The position numbers were made by a program, and so were the translations under genes. Below are positions 16,806 to 25,896 of a stretch of DNA of 43,514 bases, in pieces. The first letter of the stretch is position 1; every line of letters starts with the position of its first letter. The notes beneath the pieces were generated by a model. That model searched no databases and had not been told where the DNA came from. It saw nothing but the letters and a program-made list of their open reading frames with translations. The stretch is from JALJPB01 sp963933115 (GTDB lineage: Bacteria; Pseudomonadota; Gammaproteobacteria; Enterobacterales; Alteromonadaceae): NCBI GenBank assembly GCA_963933115.1, contig CAWVSL010000020.1, positions 1-43,514 on the forward strand, given 5' to 3'.

Positions 16806-17597
16806 ATGACAAGTTCAAATTTAAACACAAGCGAAAGCTCAGAAAAAAACACTAAATCGTTACTTAGTAATGTCCGTATCGTACTGGTAAATACCTCTGA
16901 TTGCCGCAATATCGGTTCGGCGGCACGAGCAATGAAAACGATGGGATTAACTGATTTGGTTTTAGTTAACCCTATAGAGTTACCAAATGGTCAGGCACAA
17001 GCCTTATCAGCAGGTGCTTCTGACGTATTAAATGGCGCTAAAGTGGTTGGAACATTACAAGAAGCAATCGCTGATTGTGGTTTAGTTGTAGGTACAAGTG
17101 CTCGTTCAAGGACCTTACCTTGGCCAATGCTAGAGCCAAGAGGTTGTGGTGAAAAGCTCATTGAAGAAGCTAGTGAATATCCTGTTGCCATTATTTTTGG
17201 TCGTGAAAGTAGCGGCTTGAGTAATGATGAATTACAACTGTGCCATTTTCATGTTCAAATACCGGCAAATCCAGATTATAGTTCGCTAAATTTAGCCATG
17301 GCTGTGCAGACCTTAAGCTATGAAGTGCGTACCAGTTTCCTCTTACAAGAAAATGCACAATATGCTGATAAAGCCGATATTGATGATGAATTTCCAGTGA
17401 TTGCAGAAACTGAACGTTTTTATGCGCACTTTGAAGAAGCGATGAAAAAAACAGGTTTTATTACGCCAAGTCACCCTGGCTTGATCATGACGAAATTGCG
17501 CCGACTATTCAATCGGGCGCGACCTGATACTAAAGAAATAAAAATGATGCGCGGTATTTTAGCATCGGTTGAAAGAGCTGCAAAAGTTAAAGATTAA
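16806..17597 (+). CDS. trmJ: tRNA (cytidine/uridine-32-2'-O)-methyltransferase TrmJ
   Basis: 263 residues of the SPOUT methyltransferase superfamily. Motif NTSDCRNIGSAARAMKTMG (about 29-47) is the TrmJ N-terminal signature. The knot region includes IFGRESSGLSNDEL (about 130-143), and the SAM-binding loop is IPANPDYSSLNLAMAVQ (about 152-168). A C-terminal helical extension (FITPSHPGLIMTKLRRLF) is usual for TrmJ. It 2'-O-methylates position 32 of certain tRNAs. The order trmJ-cysE-iscR is recurrent in gammaproteobacteria; cysE follows after 47 bp and may be cotranscribed. Confidence 0.92.
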   Translation: MTSSNLNTSESSEKNTKSLLSNVRIVLVNTSDCRNIGSAARAMKTMGLTDLVLVNPIELPNGQAQALSAGASDVLNGAKVVGTLQEAIADCGLVVGTSARSRTLPWPMLEPRGCGEKLIEEASEYPVAIIFGRESSGLSNDELQLCHFHVQIPANPDYSSLNLAMAVQTLSYEVRTSFLLQENAQYADKADIDDEFPVIAETERFYAHFEEAMKKTGFITPSHPGLIMTKLRRLFNRARPDTKEIKMMRGILASVERAAKVKD

Positions 17598-17644
17598 TCA
17601 TTCTATATACATAAATCTATCTATCTATTATATAAGGAATAACC

Positions 17645-18445
17645 ATGCTGAGCCGCATCAAAGAAGATATTAATAGTGTCTTTGATAGAGATCCCGCAGC
17701 CCGGACAGTCTTTGAAGTGTTAACTAATTACCCTGGTCTACATGCTATTTGGGGACATCGAGTGGCTAAATGGTTCTGGTGCCGAGGCTTAAAATGGCTA
17801 GGAAGAACTATTTCCACATTAGTTAGATGGCTAACAGGTGTTGAAATTCATCCCGGTGCAACTTTAGGCCGACGGTTTTTTATCGATCACGGCATGGGCA
17901 TTGTTATTGGCGAAACGGCTGAAATTGGTGATGATTGTACCATTTACCATGGTGTTACATTAGGTGGCACCTCTTGGAGTGCTGGCAAACGCCATCCCAC
18001 GTTAGGCAATAATGTCGTTATTGGTGCTGGCGCAAAGGTGCTTGGACCCTTAATGGTCAGTGATAATTCTCGTATTGGTTCGAATGCTGTTGTTGTTAAA
18101 GATGTTCCTGATGGCGCCACAGTTATTGGGATCCCGGGACGTATCGTAAAAACAAAAAATGATAATTCAGATGAAAAGCGTCAAGCGATAGCACAAAAAT
18201 ATGGTTTCGATGCTTATGCGGTAGCCACTGATGATCCTGTCGCTAAAGCGATTGGCCGAATGCTCGATCACATGCACCTAATGGACAGTAAAGTAGGTGA
18301 TTTATGTAAAGAAATTAACCAACTTGGTGGCAATGTTTGTGTTGATGCTTTACCCGAGTTGCGTGTTGGTGAGTTTGTTGAAGATGAACAAGCAGCAGCT
18401 AAACGGCGTGCAGAGACTGTCGAGTCATTTGATCCTGAAATTTGA
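17645..18445 (+). CDS. cysE: Serine O-acetyltransferase
   Basis: 266 residues. It transfers acetyl from acetyl-CoA to serine, giving O-acetylserine for cysteine synthesis. A short N-terminal helical domain precedes a left-handed beta-helix of hexapeptide repeats (about 65-165) with FFIDHGMGIVIGETAEIG (Asp81-His82) and YHGVTLGGTSW (His102). The N-terminal part is shorter than in E. coli CysE, and a roughly 95-residue C-terminal tail follows IPGRIVKTK, as in the CysE copies that sit beside isc operons. Supplying cysteine next to the IscS desulfurase operon makes metabolic sense. AAGGAA seven bases before ATG supports the start. Confidence 0.92.
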   Translation: MLSRIKEDINSVFDRDPAARTVFEVLTNYPGLHAIWGHRVAKWFWCRGLKWLGRTISTLVRWLTGVEIHPGATLGRRFFIDHGMGIVIGETAEIGDDCTIYHGVTLGGTSWSAGKRHPTLGNNVVIGAGAKVLGPLMVSDNSRIGSNAVVVKDVPDGATVIGIPGRIVKTKNDNSDEKRQAIAQKYGFDAYAVATDDPVAKAIGRMLDHMHLMDSKVGDLCKEINQLGGNVCVDALPELRVGEFVEDEQAAAKRRAETVESFDPEI

Positions 18446-18504
18446 TTTTTACTATAAGCAATAAATTTAAGATATTTATGTTTTTAAATAGTAGTAAATG
18501 TTCA

Positions 18505-18530
18505 ATACCCGACTAAAATACTCAAGTACT
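18505..18530 (+). promoter_or_regulatory. IscR type-1 binding site 1
   Basis: ATACCCGACTAAAATACTC (18505-18523) and its continuation to 18530 closely match the type-1 IscR motif, bound by [2Fe-2S]-IscR. It lies just upstream of the probable -35 TTGACT (18533-18538). Confidence 0.75.
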
Positions 18531-18532
18531 TG

Positions 18533-18560
18533 TTGACTCATTTTATCACTAAGGTAAAAT
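18533..18560 (+). promoter_or_regulatory. iscR operon promoter
   Basis: TTGACT (18533-18538) and TAAAAT (18555-18560) are separated by 16 bp, a good sigma-70 pair. IscR-like sites flank and overlap it, as expected for autorepression. Confidence 0.6.
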
Positions 18561-18583
18561 ACCTGAGTAGAGTATTGGGGTAT
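18559..18583 (+). promoter_or_regulatory. IscR type-1-like binding site 2
   Basis: A 25-bp imperfect palindrome begins ATACCTGAGTAG and ends GGGGTAT (18559-18583). It resembles the type-1 motif less perfectly than site 1. It would cover the -10 and start point, so binding should block transcription. Confidence 0.6.
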
Positions 18584-18672
18584 TTAATTGATCACTTTAC
18601 AAGGTTATGTAAATTTTCGCCGCTAATTAGATTACTTCTGGTCTAATCGCTAGCTTAAATAAAGGTAAGATA

Positions 18673-19191
18673 ATGAAACTCACATCGAAAGGGCGTTATG
18701 CCGTTACAGCTATGTTAGATGTTGCTATTCATGCAGCCTCTGGTCCTGTGCCACTCGCTGATATTTCTGAGCGACAAGGCATTTCATTATCTTATTTAGA
18801 ACAACTATTTTCCCGTTTACGTAAACAAGAATTGGTTACCAGTGTACGTGGGCCAGGTGGTGGTTATCGTTTAGGTAGATGCTCAGCAAATATTGCAATT
18901 GCTGATGTTATTAGTGCGGTAAATGAAAGTGTTGATGCTACTCGTTGCTCAGGTGTTGGAAACTGTCAAGGTGGTGAACAATGCCTAACTCATAATTTAT
19001 GGGAAGACTTGAGTAGTCGTATTGAAGATTTTTTACAAAGCATTTCTTTGGCAGAATTGGTTGAACAAAGAGAGGTTAAGTCGGTGTCATTAAGACAAGA
19101 CACCGCAATTAACGTTAGTAAACAGAAAAAGAAACAAAATGTTATGCAAACCGTTATCGCAACCAAAAATATTATTCACGAATGGCAATAG
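18673..19191 (+). CDS. iscR: Fe-S cluster assembly regulator IscR
   Basis: 172 residues of the Rrf2 family. An N-terminal winged helix (about 1-70) is followed by cluster ligands Cys92, Cys98, Cys104 and His107 (RCSGVGNCQGGEQCLTH), with numbering identical to E. coli IscR. With its [2Fe-2S] cluster it represses the isc operon through the type-1 sites just upstream; apo-IscR acts on type-2 sites elsewhere. The C-terminus (about 135-172) is a poorly conserved Lys-rich tail. iscS follows after 35 bp. Confidence 0.96.
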   Translation: MKLTSKGRYAVTAMLDVAIHAASGPVPLADISERQGISLSYLEQLFSRLRKQELVTSVRGPGGGYRLGRCSANIAIADVISAVNESVDATRCSGVGNCQGGEQCLTHNLWEDLSSRIEDFLQSISLAELVEQREVKSVSLRQDTAINVSKQKKKQNVMQTVIATKNIIHEWQ

Positions 19192-19226
19192 CCATCGAAC
19201 AGATTTTTCTTGGAGAAATTTAATAA

Positions 19227-20441
19227 ATGAAACTTCCTATTTATTTTGATTATTCATCAACTAGTCCCGTTGATAAACGTGTGGCAGAAAAGATGATGCA
19301 GTATATGACCGCTGATGGTATATATGGTAATCCAGCGTCCAGATCTCATAAATTTGGTTGGCAGGCGGAAGAAGCGGTGGACATTGCCCGTAACCAAGTA
19401 GCCGATCTCATTAATGCAGATCCCCGTGAGATTGTTTTTACCTCAGGTGCTACTGAATCAAATAACTTAGCTATTAAAGGTGCTGCCAACTTTTATCATA
19501 AAAGAGGTAAGCACATAATAACGTTGAAAACTGAGCATAAAGCCGTTTTAGACACTTGTCGTGATTTAGAACGCAATGGTTTTGAAGTAACCTACCTTGA
19601 CCCTGAAAGTAATGGTCTAGTTGATTTGAAAAAATTAGCAGCAGCAATGCGCGACGATACGGTATTAGTGAGCATTATGCACATTAATAACGAAATTGGC
19701 GTCATCCAAGACATCGGTGAAATCGGTGAAATGTGCCGCGCGCGTAAAATTATATTTCATGTTGACGCTGCACAAAGTGTCGGTAAAATCAATATTGATA
19801 TGCAAGCATTAAAAGTCGACTTGATGTCTTTTTCAGCTCATAAAATTTATGGTCCAAAAGGTATGGGCGCATTATATGTTAGCCGAAAACCTCGTGTTCG
19901 CTTAGAAGCACAAACACACGGTGGTGGTCATGAACGTGGTATGCGCAGCGGTACTCTACCGACGCATCAAATTGTTGGTATGGGTGAAGCTTTCCAGTTA
20001 GCTAAACAAGAAATGGCACAAGACCTTAAACATGTAACAGCAATGCGTGACCGTTTTTGGGCAGGTATTAATGAAATGGAAGAAGTTTACATTAATGGCG
20101 ATGCTGATAAACGCTACCCTGGTAATTTAAATGTTAGCTTTAACTACGTTGAAGGTGAGTCGTTAATTATGGCGCTTAAAGACTTAGCCGTATCATCAGG
20201 CTCTGCTTGTACTTCTGCATCTTTAGAACCTTCTTATGTTTTACGTGCTTTAGGTTTAAATGACGAAATGGCGCATAGTTCCATTCGTTTTAGTTTTGGT
20301 CGTTTTACTACGACCGAAGAAATAGATTTTGCTATCGACTTAATTAAAAAGTCGATTGGCCATTTACGTGATATGTCACCGCTTTGGGAAATGTTTAAAG
20401 ACGGTATTGATTTAGATTCTATTGAATGGGCTGCTCATTAG
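19227..20441 (+). CDS. iscS: Cysteine desulfurase IscS
   Basis: 404 residues, the same length as E. coli IscS. A PLP-dependent class V aminotransferase-fold enzyme that takes sulfur from cysteine as a persulfide. Seen: GATESNN (74-80), His/Asp pocket HVDAAQS (178-184), PLP lysine Lys206 in SAHKIYGPKG, and catalytic Cys328 in SSGSACTSASLEPSY on the mobile loop. The C-terminus is intact for IscU binding. GGAG about 11 bases before the ATG supports the start. It supplies sulfur to IscU and probably to tRNA thiolation. Confidence 0.97.
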   Translation: MKLPIYFDYSSTSPVDKRVAEKMMQYMTADGIYGNPASRSHKFGWQAEEAVDIARNQVADLINADPREIVFTSGATESNNLAIKGAANFYHKRGKHIITLKTEHKAVLDTCRDLERNGFEVTYLDPESNGLVDLKKLAAAMRDDTVLVSIMHINNEIGVIQDIGEIGEMCRARKIIFHVDAAQSVGKINIDMQALKVDLMSFSAHKIYGPKGMGALYVSRKPRVRLEAQTHGGGHERGMRSGTLPTHQIVGMGEAFQLAKQEMAQDLKHVTAMRDRFWAGINEMEEVYINGDADKRYPGNLNVSFNYVEGESLIMALKDLAVSSGSACTSASLEPSYVLRALGLNDEMAHSSIRFSFGRFTTTEEIDFAIDLIKKSIGHLRDMSPLWEMFKDGIDLDSIEWAAH

Positions 20442-20459
20442 AGCCCATAGGAGAGCAAC

Positions 20460-20843
20460 ATGGCTTACTCAGAAAAAGTACTTGATCATTATGAAAATCC
20501 ACGCAATGTAGGTTCATTTGATAAAAATGATCCACAAGTAGCAACCGGTATGGTTGGTGCACCAGCGTGTGGCGATGTAATGAAATTACAATTAAAAATC
20601 TCAGACGATGGCATTATAGAAGATGCTAAATTTAAAACCTATGGTTGTGGTTCAGCGATAGCTTCTAGTTCATTGGTTACCGAGTGGGTTAAAGGTAAAT
20701 CAATCGAAGAGGCAGGCAGTATTAAAAATACTGATATCTCTGAAGAGCTAGCTTTACCACCAGTAAAAATTCATTGCTCAATTTTAGCAGAAGACGCTAT
20801 TAAAGCAGCAATCGAAGATTACAAAAGCAAACATCAAGGTTAG
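20460..20843 (+). CDS. iscU: Fe-S cluster scaffold IscU
   Basis: 127 residues, nearly identical in pattern to E. coli IscU. Cluster ligands are Cys37 (GAPACGD), Cys63 (YGCGSA), Cys106 (HCSIL) and Asp39. LPPVK (99-103) is the recognition motif for HscA. IscU builds a [2Fe-2S] cluster from IscS sulfur, and HscA/HscB release it. It lies 18 bp after iscS, with GGAG before the ATG. Confidence 0.97.
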   Translation: MAYSEKVLDHYENPRNVGSFDKNDPQVATGMVGAPACGDVMKLQLKISDDGIIEDAKFKTYGCGSAIASSSLVTEWVKGKSIEEAGSIKNTDISEELALPPVKIHCSILAEDAIKAAIEDYKSKHQG

Positions 20844-20847
20844 AGCA

Positions 20848-21171
20848 ATGTCAGTAACTATGACCTCTGCCGCTGCAGAACGTGTTCAATCGTTTATGGT
20901 AAACCGAGGCAAAGGCTTAGGTTTACGTTTAGGCATTAAGACCACTGGCTGTTCTGGTTTTGCTTATGTGCTTGAATTTGTAGATGACTTAAATGAAGAC
21001 GATGAATTATTTACCATAGAAAATGTCAAAATCATTATTGATGCTAAAAGCTTAGTTTATCTTGAGGGTATTGAATTAGATTTTGTTAAAGATGGTTTAA
21101 ACGAAGGCTTTAAATTTACTAATCCTAATGCCAAAGGCGAATGTGGTTGCGGTGAAAGCTTTAACGTTTAA
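20848..21171 (+). CDS. iscA: A-type Fe-S carrier IscA
   Basis: 107 residues with the three ligands of A-type carriers: Cys35 (GCSGFAY) and the C-terminal pair Cys99 and Cys101 (GECGCGESF). It accepts or passes on clusters, especially for [4Fe-4S] assembly. It begins four bases after the iscU stop. A 7-bp hairpin in the 112-bp gap that follows may lower transcription of hscBA-fdx relative to iscSUA. Confidence 0.96.
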   Translation: MSVTMTSAAAERVQSFMVNRGKGLGLRLGIKTTGCSGFAYVLEFVDDLNEDDELFTIENVKIIIDAKSLVYLEGIELDFVKDGLNEGFKFTNPNAKGECGCGESFNV

Positions 21172-21224
21172 ATTAGCTTATGTTCATCTTCATTTATGCT
21201 ATTGATGGCCTAAATGTATTTATT

Positions 21225-21248
21225 AAAGTCGGCCACTGGGTCGACTTT
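21225..21248 (+). other. Intercistronic hairpin between iscA and hscB
   Basis: AAAGTCG (21225-21231) pairs with CGACTTT (21242-21248) around a 10-nt loop, followed by TGATTTT. It may be a partial terminator or an mRNA processing site. Confidence 0.45.
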
Positions 21249-21283
21249 TGATTTTAAAGTAATTTACATATAACGGGTTAAAT

Positions 21284-21811
21284 TTGAATTATTTTCACCT
21301 ATTTGGTTTAACAGCTAATTTTACCATCGATATTGGTCGGCTTTCAGAGCTTTATCAGGCACTACAGAAAACAGTACATCCGGATCGTTTTGCTCACGCC
21401 TCATCCCAAGATCAAATGATTGCCGTGCAAAAATCTGCAATGATTAATGATGCATACCAAACGTTAAAAAAACCACTAAAACGAGCAGAGTACTTACTGA
21501 AGCTTCGCGGTACACAAATGCCAAGTGAGCAAGCGTCTTTTAGTGACAACCAGTTTTTAATGCGCCAAATGGAATTAAGAGAAATGTTAACTGAAGTTAA
21601 ATTCTCTGATGATGCAAATTCTGAAATAGATAAAATTAATCAAACCCTTGATGAAGAATTTTTAATCTTATTTAACTCAATGCAGTCAAAATTAGATCAA
21701 GATACTAACAAGGCAAATGAGTTAGCTTATGAAGAGTTACGAAAGCTTAAGTTTTATCAAAAATTACATATAGAGTTAGAACGTTTAGAAGAGCAGTTAT
21801 TTGCAGATTAA
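21284..21811 (+). CDS. hscB: J-domain co-chaperone HscB
   Basis: 175 residues. An N-terminal J domain with HPD at 32-34 (TVHPDRFAHAS) is followed by a C-terminal three-helix bundle that binds IscU (about 85-175). It delivers IscU to HscA and stimulates its ATPase. The start codon is TTG: the conserved beginning MNYFHLFGL is encoded straight from it and no ATG precedes in frame. Together with a weak ribosome site (GGGTT), this suggests low translation relative to iscSUA. Confidence 0.95.
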   Translation: MNYFHLFGLTANFTIDIGRLSELYQALQKTVHPDRFAHASSQDQMIAVQKSAMINDAYQTLKKPLKRAEYLLKLRGTQMPSEQASFSDNQFLMRQMELREMLTEVKFSDDANSEIDKINQTLDEEFLILFNSMQSKLDQDTNKANELAYEELRKLKFYQKLHIELERLEEQLFAD

Positions 21812-21898
21812 CGCTTTTAAACACCATTTCTGAGTTAAGTTACTCGGCAACTAACGTAAATATGAAATAAACTAATATTAGCAAAAAAAGAAGTAACT

Positions 21899-23758
21899 AT
21901 GGCCTTATTACAAATTGCAGAGCCCGGACAAAGTACGGTTCCTCATGAACACAGATTAGCCGCAGGTATCGACTTAGGTACGACTAATTCGCTAGTCGCC
22001 AGTGTAAGAAGTGGTCAAGCACAAACAATTAATGATCAGGCGGGCAAGGATATTCTCCCATCGGTAGTCAGCTACCAAACTGATGGTATACTTGTCGGTG
22101 AACAAGCAAAGTCTTATGCTATTAGCGATGCTGAAAACACTATTGTTTCAGCTAAGCGCTTAATTGGCCGCTCCCTTAAAGATATAAAAAGTAAATATCC
22201 TTCATTGCCTTACACATTTTGTGGTGATGAAAATCATCCTGAAATTCAAACACGTCAAGGACTGATAAACCCTGTTCAAGTATCAGCAGAAATATTAAAA
22301 CATTTAAATACCCTCGCAGAACAAGCGCTAGGTGGTGAACTTACCGGTGTGGTTATTACTGTTCCTGCACATTTTGATGATGCGCAACGACAAAGTACTA
22401 AAGATGCTGCAAAAATTGCGGGTCTGAATGTTTTGCGTCTGCTAAATGAGCCAACTGCAGCAGCTGTTGCCTATGGTTTAGACTCGGGTCAAGAGGGTGT
22501 TATTGCTATTTATGACTTAGGTGGCGGTACTTTTGATATTTCAATATTACGATTAAATAAGGGTGTATTTGAAGTATTAGCAACAGGTGGTGACTCAGCT
22601 CTTGGTGGTGATGACTTTGATGTTGCTATTGTTAATCACATCATTGAACAAGCACAATTAACCCGCCCACTGTCCAATGTTATCGAACGACAACTATCTC
22701 AACAGGCTTGTTTTGCTAAAGAGAGTTTATCAATTAACGACAGTGTTGAAATAACCTTGAGTCATGATAATCAACCCTGGTCAATGATCTTAACTAAAGC
22801 GACATTTAACGACTTGATTAGTGGCTTAGTTAATAAAACGCTTCGAGCTTGTCGACGGACGTTAAAGGATGCTGAAATTACGGTTGATGAAGTTATCGAA
22901 GTGGTCATGGTCGGCGGCTCAACACGTGTGCCGTTAGTTCGTACTGAAGTTGAAAAACACTTTAAAAAAGCGCCATTAACCTCAATTGATCCCGATAAGG
23001 TCGTTGCTGTTGGCGCAGCTATTCAAGCCGATATATTAGCGGGCAATAAACCTGACTCTGACATATTATTACTTGATGTTATTCCGCTTTCTTTAGGGCT
23101 TGAAACTATGGGAGGCTTGGTGGAAAAAGTGATTGCTCGCAATACCACTATCCCAGTCGCTAAAGCACAAGAATTCACTACCTTTAAAGATGGTCAAACG
23201 GCGATGGCAGTGCATGTATTGCAAGGCGAGCGCGAATTGGTTGATGATTGCCGCTCACTTGCTCGTTTTGAACTTCGTGGTATTCCACCCATGGCCGCAG
23301 GAGCTGCTCACATTAGGGTGACCTTTAAAGTAGATGCTGATGGTTTACTGGAAGTGTCCGCTATGGAGAAATCAACCGGTGTAGAGTCAAGAATAGAAGT
23401 GAAACCTTCCTTTGGCTTAGATGATAAAAAAATCACCCAAATGATAGTTGATTCAATGACCAACGCTAAAGAAGATATTCAAGCGCGTATGCTAAAAGAG
23501 CAGCAGGTTGAAGCCTCACGTGTTATTGAGTCTATTCAAGCCGCACTTACTGAAGATGGAAAACTATTATCAGAAGTAGAAATTACCGTGATTAACCATG
23601 CTATTTCATCACTAGCAAAAATCGCTCAAACAACCGTTGTAGCAGATATTGAAGCTGCTATCGAAATTTTAAATGACTCAACCGCAACTTTTGCAGAACG
23701 ACGAATGGACGCATCTATTCGCACTGCACTTAGTGGTCAATCTGTAGACGAGGTCTAA
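21899..23758 (+). CDS. hscA: Hsp70-type chaperone HscA
   Basis: 619 residues, close to E. coli HscA (616). Nucleotide-binding domain (about 1-385): GIDLGTTNSLVA, NEPTAAAVAYGLD, YDLGGGTFDIS and VMVGGSTRVP. Linker DILLLDVIPLSLGLETMGG, then substrate-binding domain (about 400-505) and helical lid. Specialised for binding the LPPVK motif of IscU and driving cluster transfer with ATP. It follows hscB after 87 bp and precedes fdx by six. Confidence 0.96.
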   Translation: MALLQIAEPGQSTVPHEHRLAAGIDLGTTNSLVASVRSGQAQTINDQAGKDILPSVVSYQTDGILVGEQAKSYAISDAENTIVSAKRLIGRSLKDIKSKYPSLPYTFCGDENHPEIQTRQGLINPVQVSAEILKHLNTLAEQALGGELTGVVITVPAHFDDAQRQSTKDAAKIAGLNVLRLLNEPTAAAVAYGLDSGQEGVIAIYDLGGGTFDISILRLNKGVFEVLATGGDSALGGDDFDVAIVNHIIEQAQLTRPLSNVIERQLSQQACFAKESLSINDSVEITLSHDNQPWSMILTKATFNDLISGLVNKTLRACRRTLKDAEITVDEVIEVVMVGGSTRVPLVRTEVEKHFKKAPLTSIDPDKVVAVGAAIQADILAGNKPDSDILLLDVIPLSLGLETMGGLVEKVIARNTTIPVAKAQEFTTFKDGQTAMAVHVLQGERELVDDCRSLARFELRGIPPMAAGAAHIRVTFKVDADGLLEVSAMEKSTGVESRIEVKPSFGLDDKKITQMIVDSMTNAKEDIQARMLKEQQVEASRVIESIQAALTEDGKLLSEVEITVINHAISSLAKIAQTTVVADIEAAIEILNDSTATFAERRMDASIRTALSGQSVDEV

Positions 23759-23764
23759 TTAACA

Positions 23765-24103
23765 ATGCCAAAAATTATTTTTTTACCACACGAAGAATTA
23801 TGCCCAGATGGTGCCGTAGTTGAAGCTAAAACGGGTGAGAGTGTCTTAAATATTGCCTTAGCAAATCATATCGATATCGAGCATGCTTGTGAAAAAGTAT
23901 GTGCTTGCACTACTTGCCATATCATTGTTCGTGAAGGATTTGATTCTCTAGGGGAAACTGATGAGCTAGAGGATGATATGTTAGATAAAGCATGGGGTTT
24001 AGAACCAGAGTCTCGCCTTGGTTGTCAATCCATTGTTGCTGATGAAGACTTAGTTGTCGAAATTCCTAAATATACCGTTAATATGGTGTCTGAAAATCAC
24101 TAA
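23765..24103 (+). CDS. fdx: ISC-type [2Fe-2S] ferredoxin
   Basis: 112 residues. Cluster cysteines lie in CEKVCACTTCH (C-x5-C-x2-C) and in RLGCQS, the adrenodoxin-like ISC ferredoxin pattern, with acidic DELEDDMLDKA between them for partner docking. It gives electrons for cluster assembly on IscU. It is the last gene of the operon: no iscX follows before the terminator, unlike E. coli. Confidence 0.96.
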   Translation: MPKIIFLPHEELCPDGAVVEAKTGESVLNIALANHIDIEHACEKVCACTTCHIIVREGFDSLGETDELEDDMLDKAWGLEPESRLGCQSIVADEDLVVEIPKYTVNMVSENH

Positions 24104-24121
24104 CTCATTTTTTTAATTTTA

Positions 24122-24154
24122 AAAGGGTAATAATTGTTTATGTTATTACCCTTT
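24122..24154. terminator. 12-bp perfect terminator hairpin between fdx and the AGCS gene
   Basis: AAAGGGTAATAA (24122-24133) pairs perfectly with TTATTACCCTTT (24143-24154) around a 9-nt loop. A run of T precedes it on the plus strand, giving A/T-rich tails on both sides. It probably stops both converging units. Confidence 0.75.
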
Positions 24155-24201
24155 GTTAAATGTTGCGTTATTGACTCTTAACAACCGTTTTAATTGCTAT
24201 G

Positions 24202-25608
24202 TTATGACCACACACCTGGTTCTGTTTTTCCTTGTATTTTTACATCCTTTAATGAAAATGTAGGCTTGTCACTATTTTTTAGTTTTGCCTGGTAATCTTT
24301 TGTAAGGTTTACTATGGTTGGCGTTAATAGAAAGATTGCATAGATGTTAACAAGGGTCATCATGCCTAATGCCATATCGGCCAATCCCCAGACTTCTTTT
24401 AAACTAGCACTTGCTCCCCAAAACACCATCAATAAATAAATACTGGTATAAACGAGTCGACCCATTTTATTATCAAGTTTGAACAAATGTAGATTACTTT
24501 CTGCGTAGGCATAATTGGCTACTACCGAGGTAAAAGCAAATAAAGTAATTGCTGCAGCAACAAAGTAATTTCCACCGGTGCCAAAATGAGCACCCATAGC
24601 ATCTTGTGTCATTCTAATGCCTTCCATTTCACCACTTATAGTAATATCAGATAATAAAATGACAACAGCTGTGCAGCTACATAACACCATAGTGTCCAAA
24701 AAAACCCCTAACATTTGCACATAACCCTGTGCAACAGGATGATTAGGCACTGGCGAAGCTCCTGCTGCGGCGTGAGGCACACTGCCGGCACCCGCTTCGT
24801 TAGAGTATAAACCTCGCTGAATACCGTTTTTAATTGCGGCACCCAAAGCGCCGGCACCTGCTTCAGTTAGACCAAAAGCAGAATTGAATATATCAATGAG
24901 CATGGCGGGTACCAGGTCTATATTCAGCAAGGTAATAATCAGAGCGGTAGCAACAAAGGCTAATCCCATAAAAGGGACGATAAGCTCGGCAAACCTGGCG
25001 ATACTGCGCATACCACCAACAACGATACTGCCGGCTAAAATTGCAATGACTGCACCTGAGTATTGTGTAGGGATGGTAAAGGTATTGTTTAATGCATCAG
25101 CAATAGTGTTCGCTTGCATCGCACTAAACGTCAGGCCATAACCGAGAAAAAGACATAGTGAAAAGGCAATAGCCAGCCAAGGTTTGTTGAGTCCAGCTTT
25201 AATATAATAGGCAGGCCCGCCCCTGAATTCTTTTTTACTATCTCTTACTTTATATAATTGCCCTAATACGCTCTCAGCAAAACCTGTCGCCATACCTAAA
25301 AGCGCGATGACCCACATCCAGAAAACGGCACCACTACCGCCCAATGAAATAGCCATAGCAACACCGGCTAAGTTACCGGTACCAACACGGGCCGAAAGCC
25401 CGGTACAAAGGGCTTGAAAAGAACTAATCCCAGACTTGTTCGATTTTGTGCCTCCCTTCATTACGGTAAACATATATTTGAAATGAAACAACTGAATGAA
25501 ACGCAGTCGATAGGTAAACCAACAACCAGCAAAAACGAGTAGATAAATTAATATCTGACCTTGGCCCCAGAGGACATTATTAATGGCGTTTACAATTTCG
25601 TTAATCAT
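24202..25608 (-). CDS. Sodium:alanine/glycine symporter, AGCS family
   Basis: 468 residues with about ten membrane segments. The family pattern is plain: GISSFQALCTGLSARVGTGN (about 60-79), GNLAGVAMAISLGGSGAVFWMW, FRGGPAYYIKAGL, and GLYSNEAGAGSVPHAAA (about 266-282). These proteins import alanine, glycine or glutamine with sodium, as expected for a marine bacterium. The gene is monocistronic. The 394-bp gap to the next gene holds a 55-nt hairpin. Substrate cannot be assigned more closely from sequence. Confidence 0.93.
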   Translation of the reverse strand: MINEIVNAINNVLWGQGQILIYLLVFAGCWFTYRLRFIQLFHFKYMFTVMKGGTKSNKSGISSFQALCTGLSARVGTGNLAGVAMAISLGGSGAVFWMWVIALLGMATGFAESVLGQLYKVRDSKKEFRGGPAYYIKAGLNKPWLAIAFSLCLFLGYGLTFSAMQANTIADALNNTFTIPTQYSGAVIAILAGSIVVGGMRSIARFAELIVPFMGLAFVATALIITLLNIDLVPAMLIDIFNSAFGLTEAGAGALGAAIKNGIQRGLYSNEAGAGSVPHAAAGASPVPNHPVAQGYVQMLGVFLDTMVLCSCTAVVILLSDITISGEMEGIRMTQDAMGAHFGTGGNYFVAAAITLFAFTSVVANYAYAESNLHLFKLDNKMGRLVYTSIYLLMVFWGASASLKEVWGLADMALGMMTLVNIYAIFLLTPTIVNLTKDYQAKLKNSDKPTFSLKDVKIQGKTEPGVWS

Positions 25609-25896
25609 TTGTTGCCCTTTTTATCGACTAACTTTAATCCTAACATCATTATATTCTGCTGTGGTAAGTTTAGTCATAAGTTAAAGGCCATTTTATATAG
25701 TTTTATTAATAAGTTAAGGTACAGTCAAAGGCAACGATAGAATGCTTGAGGTGTCATTTAAAACATCACTCAAGTGTAATGATTTTTTAGGTATAACTCC
25801 TTTGCTTTTCCACTAGTATCATTGTTAGTCAAGTCTAATTTGAGTAAGTGGTAACAAGACTCAAGACACTATGCAGAAAATACTCTGCTAACACGA

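Noticed and set aside
14672..18445. cobA-suhB-trmJ-cysE considered as one functional cluster
   Set aside because: Strands differ, a strong terminator separates cobA from suhB, and no shared pathway covers all four.
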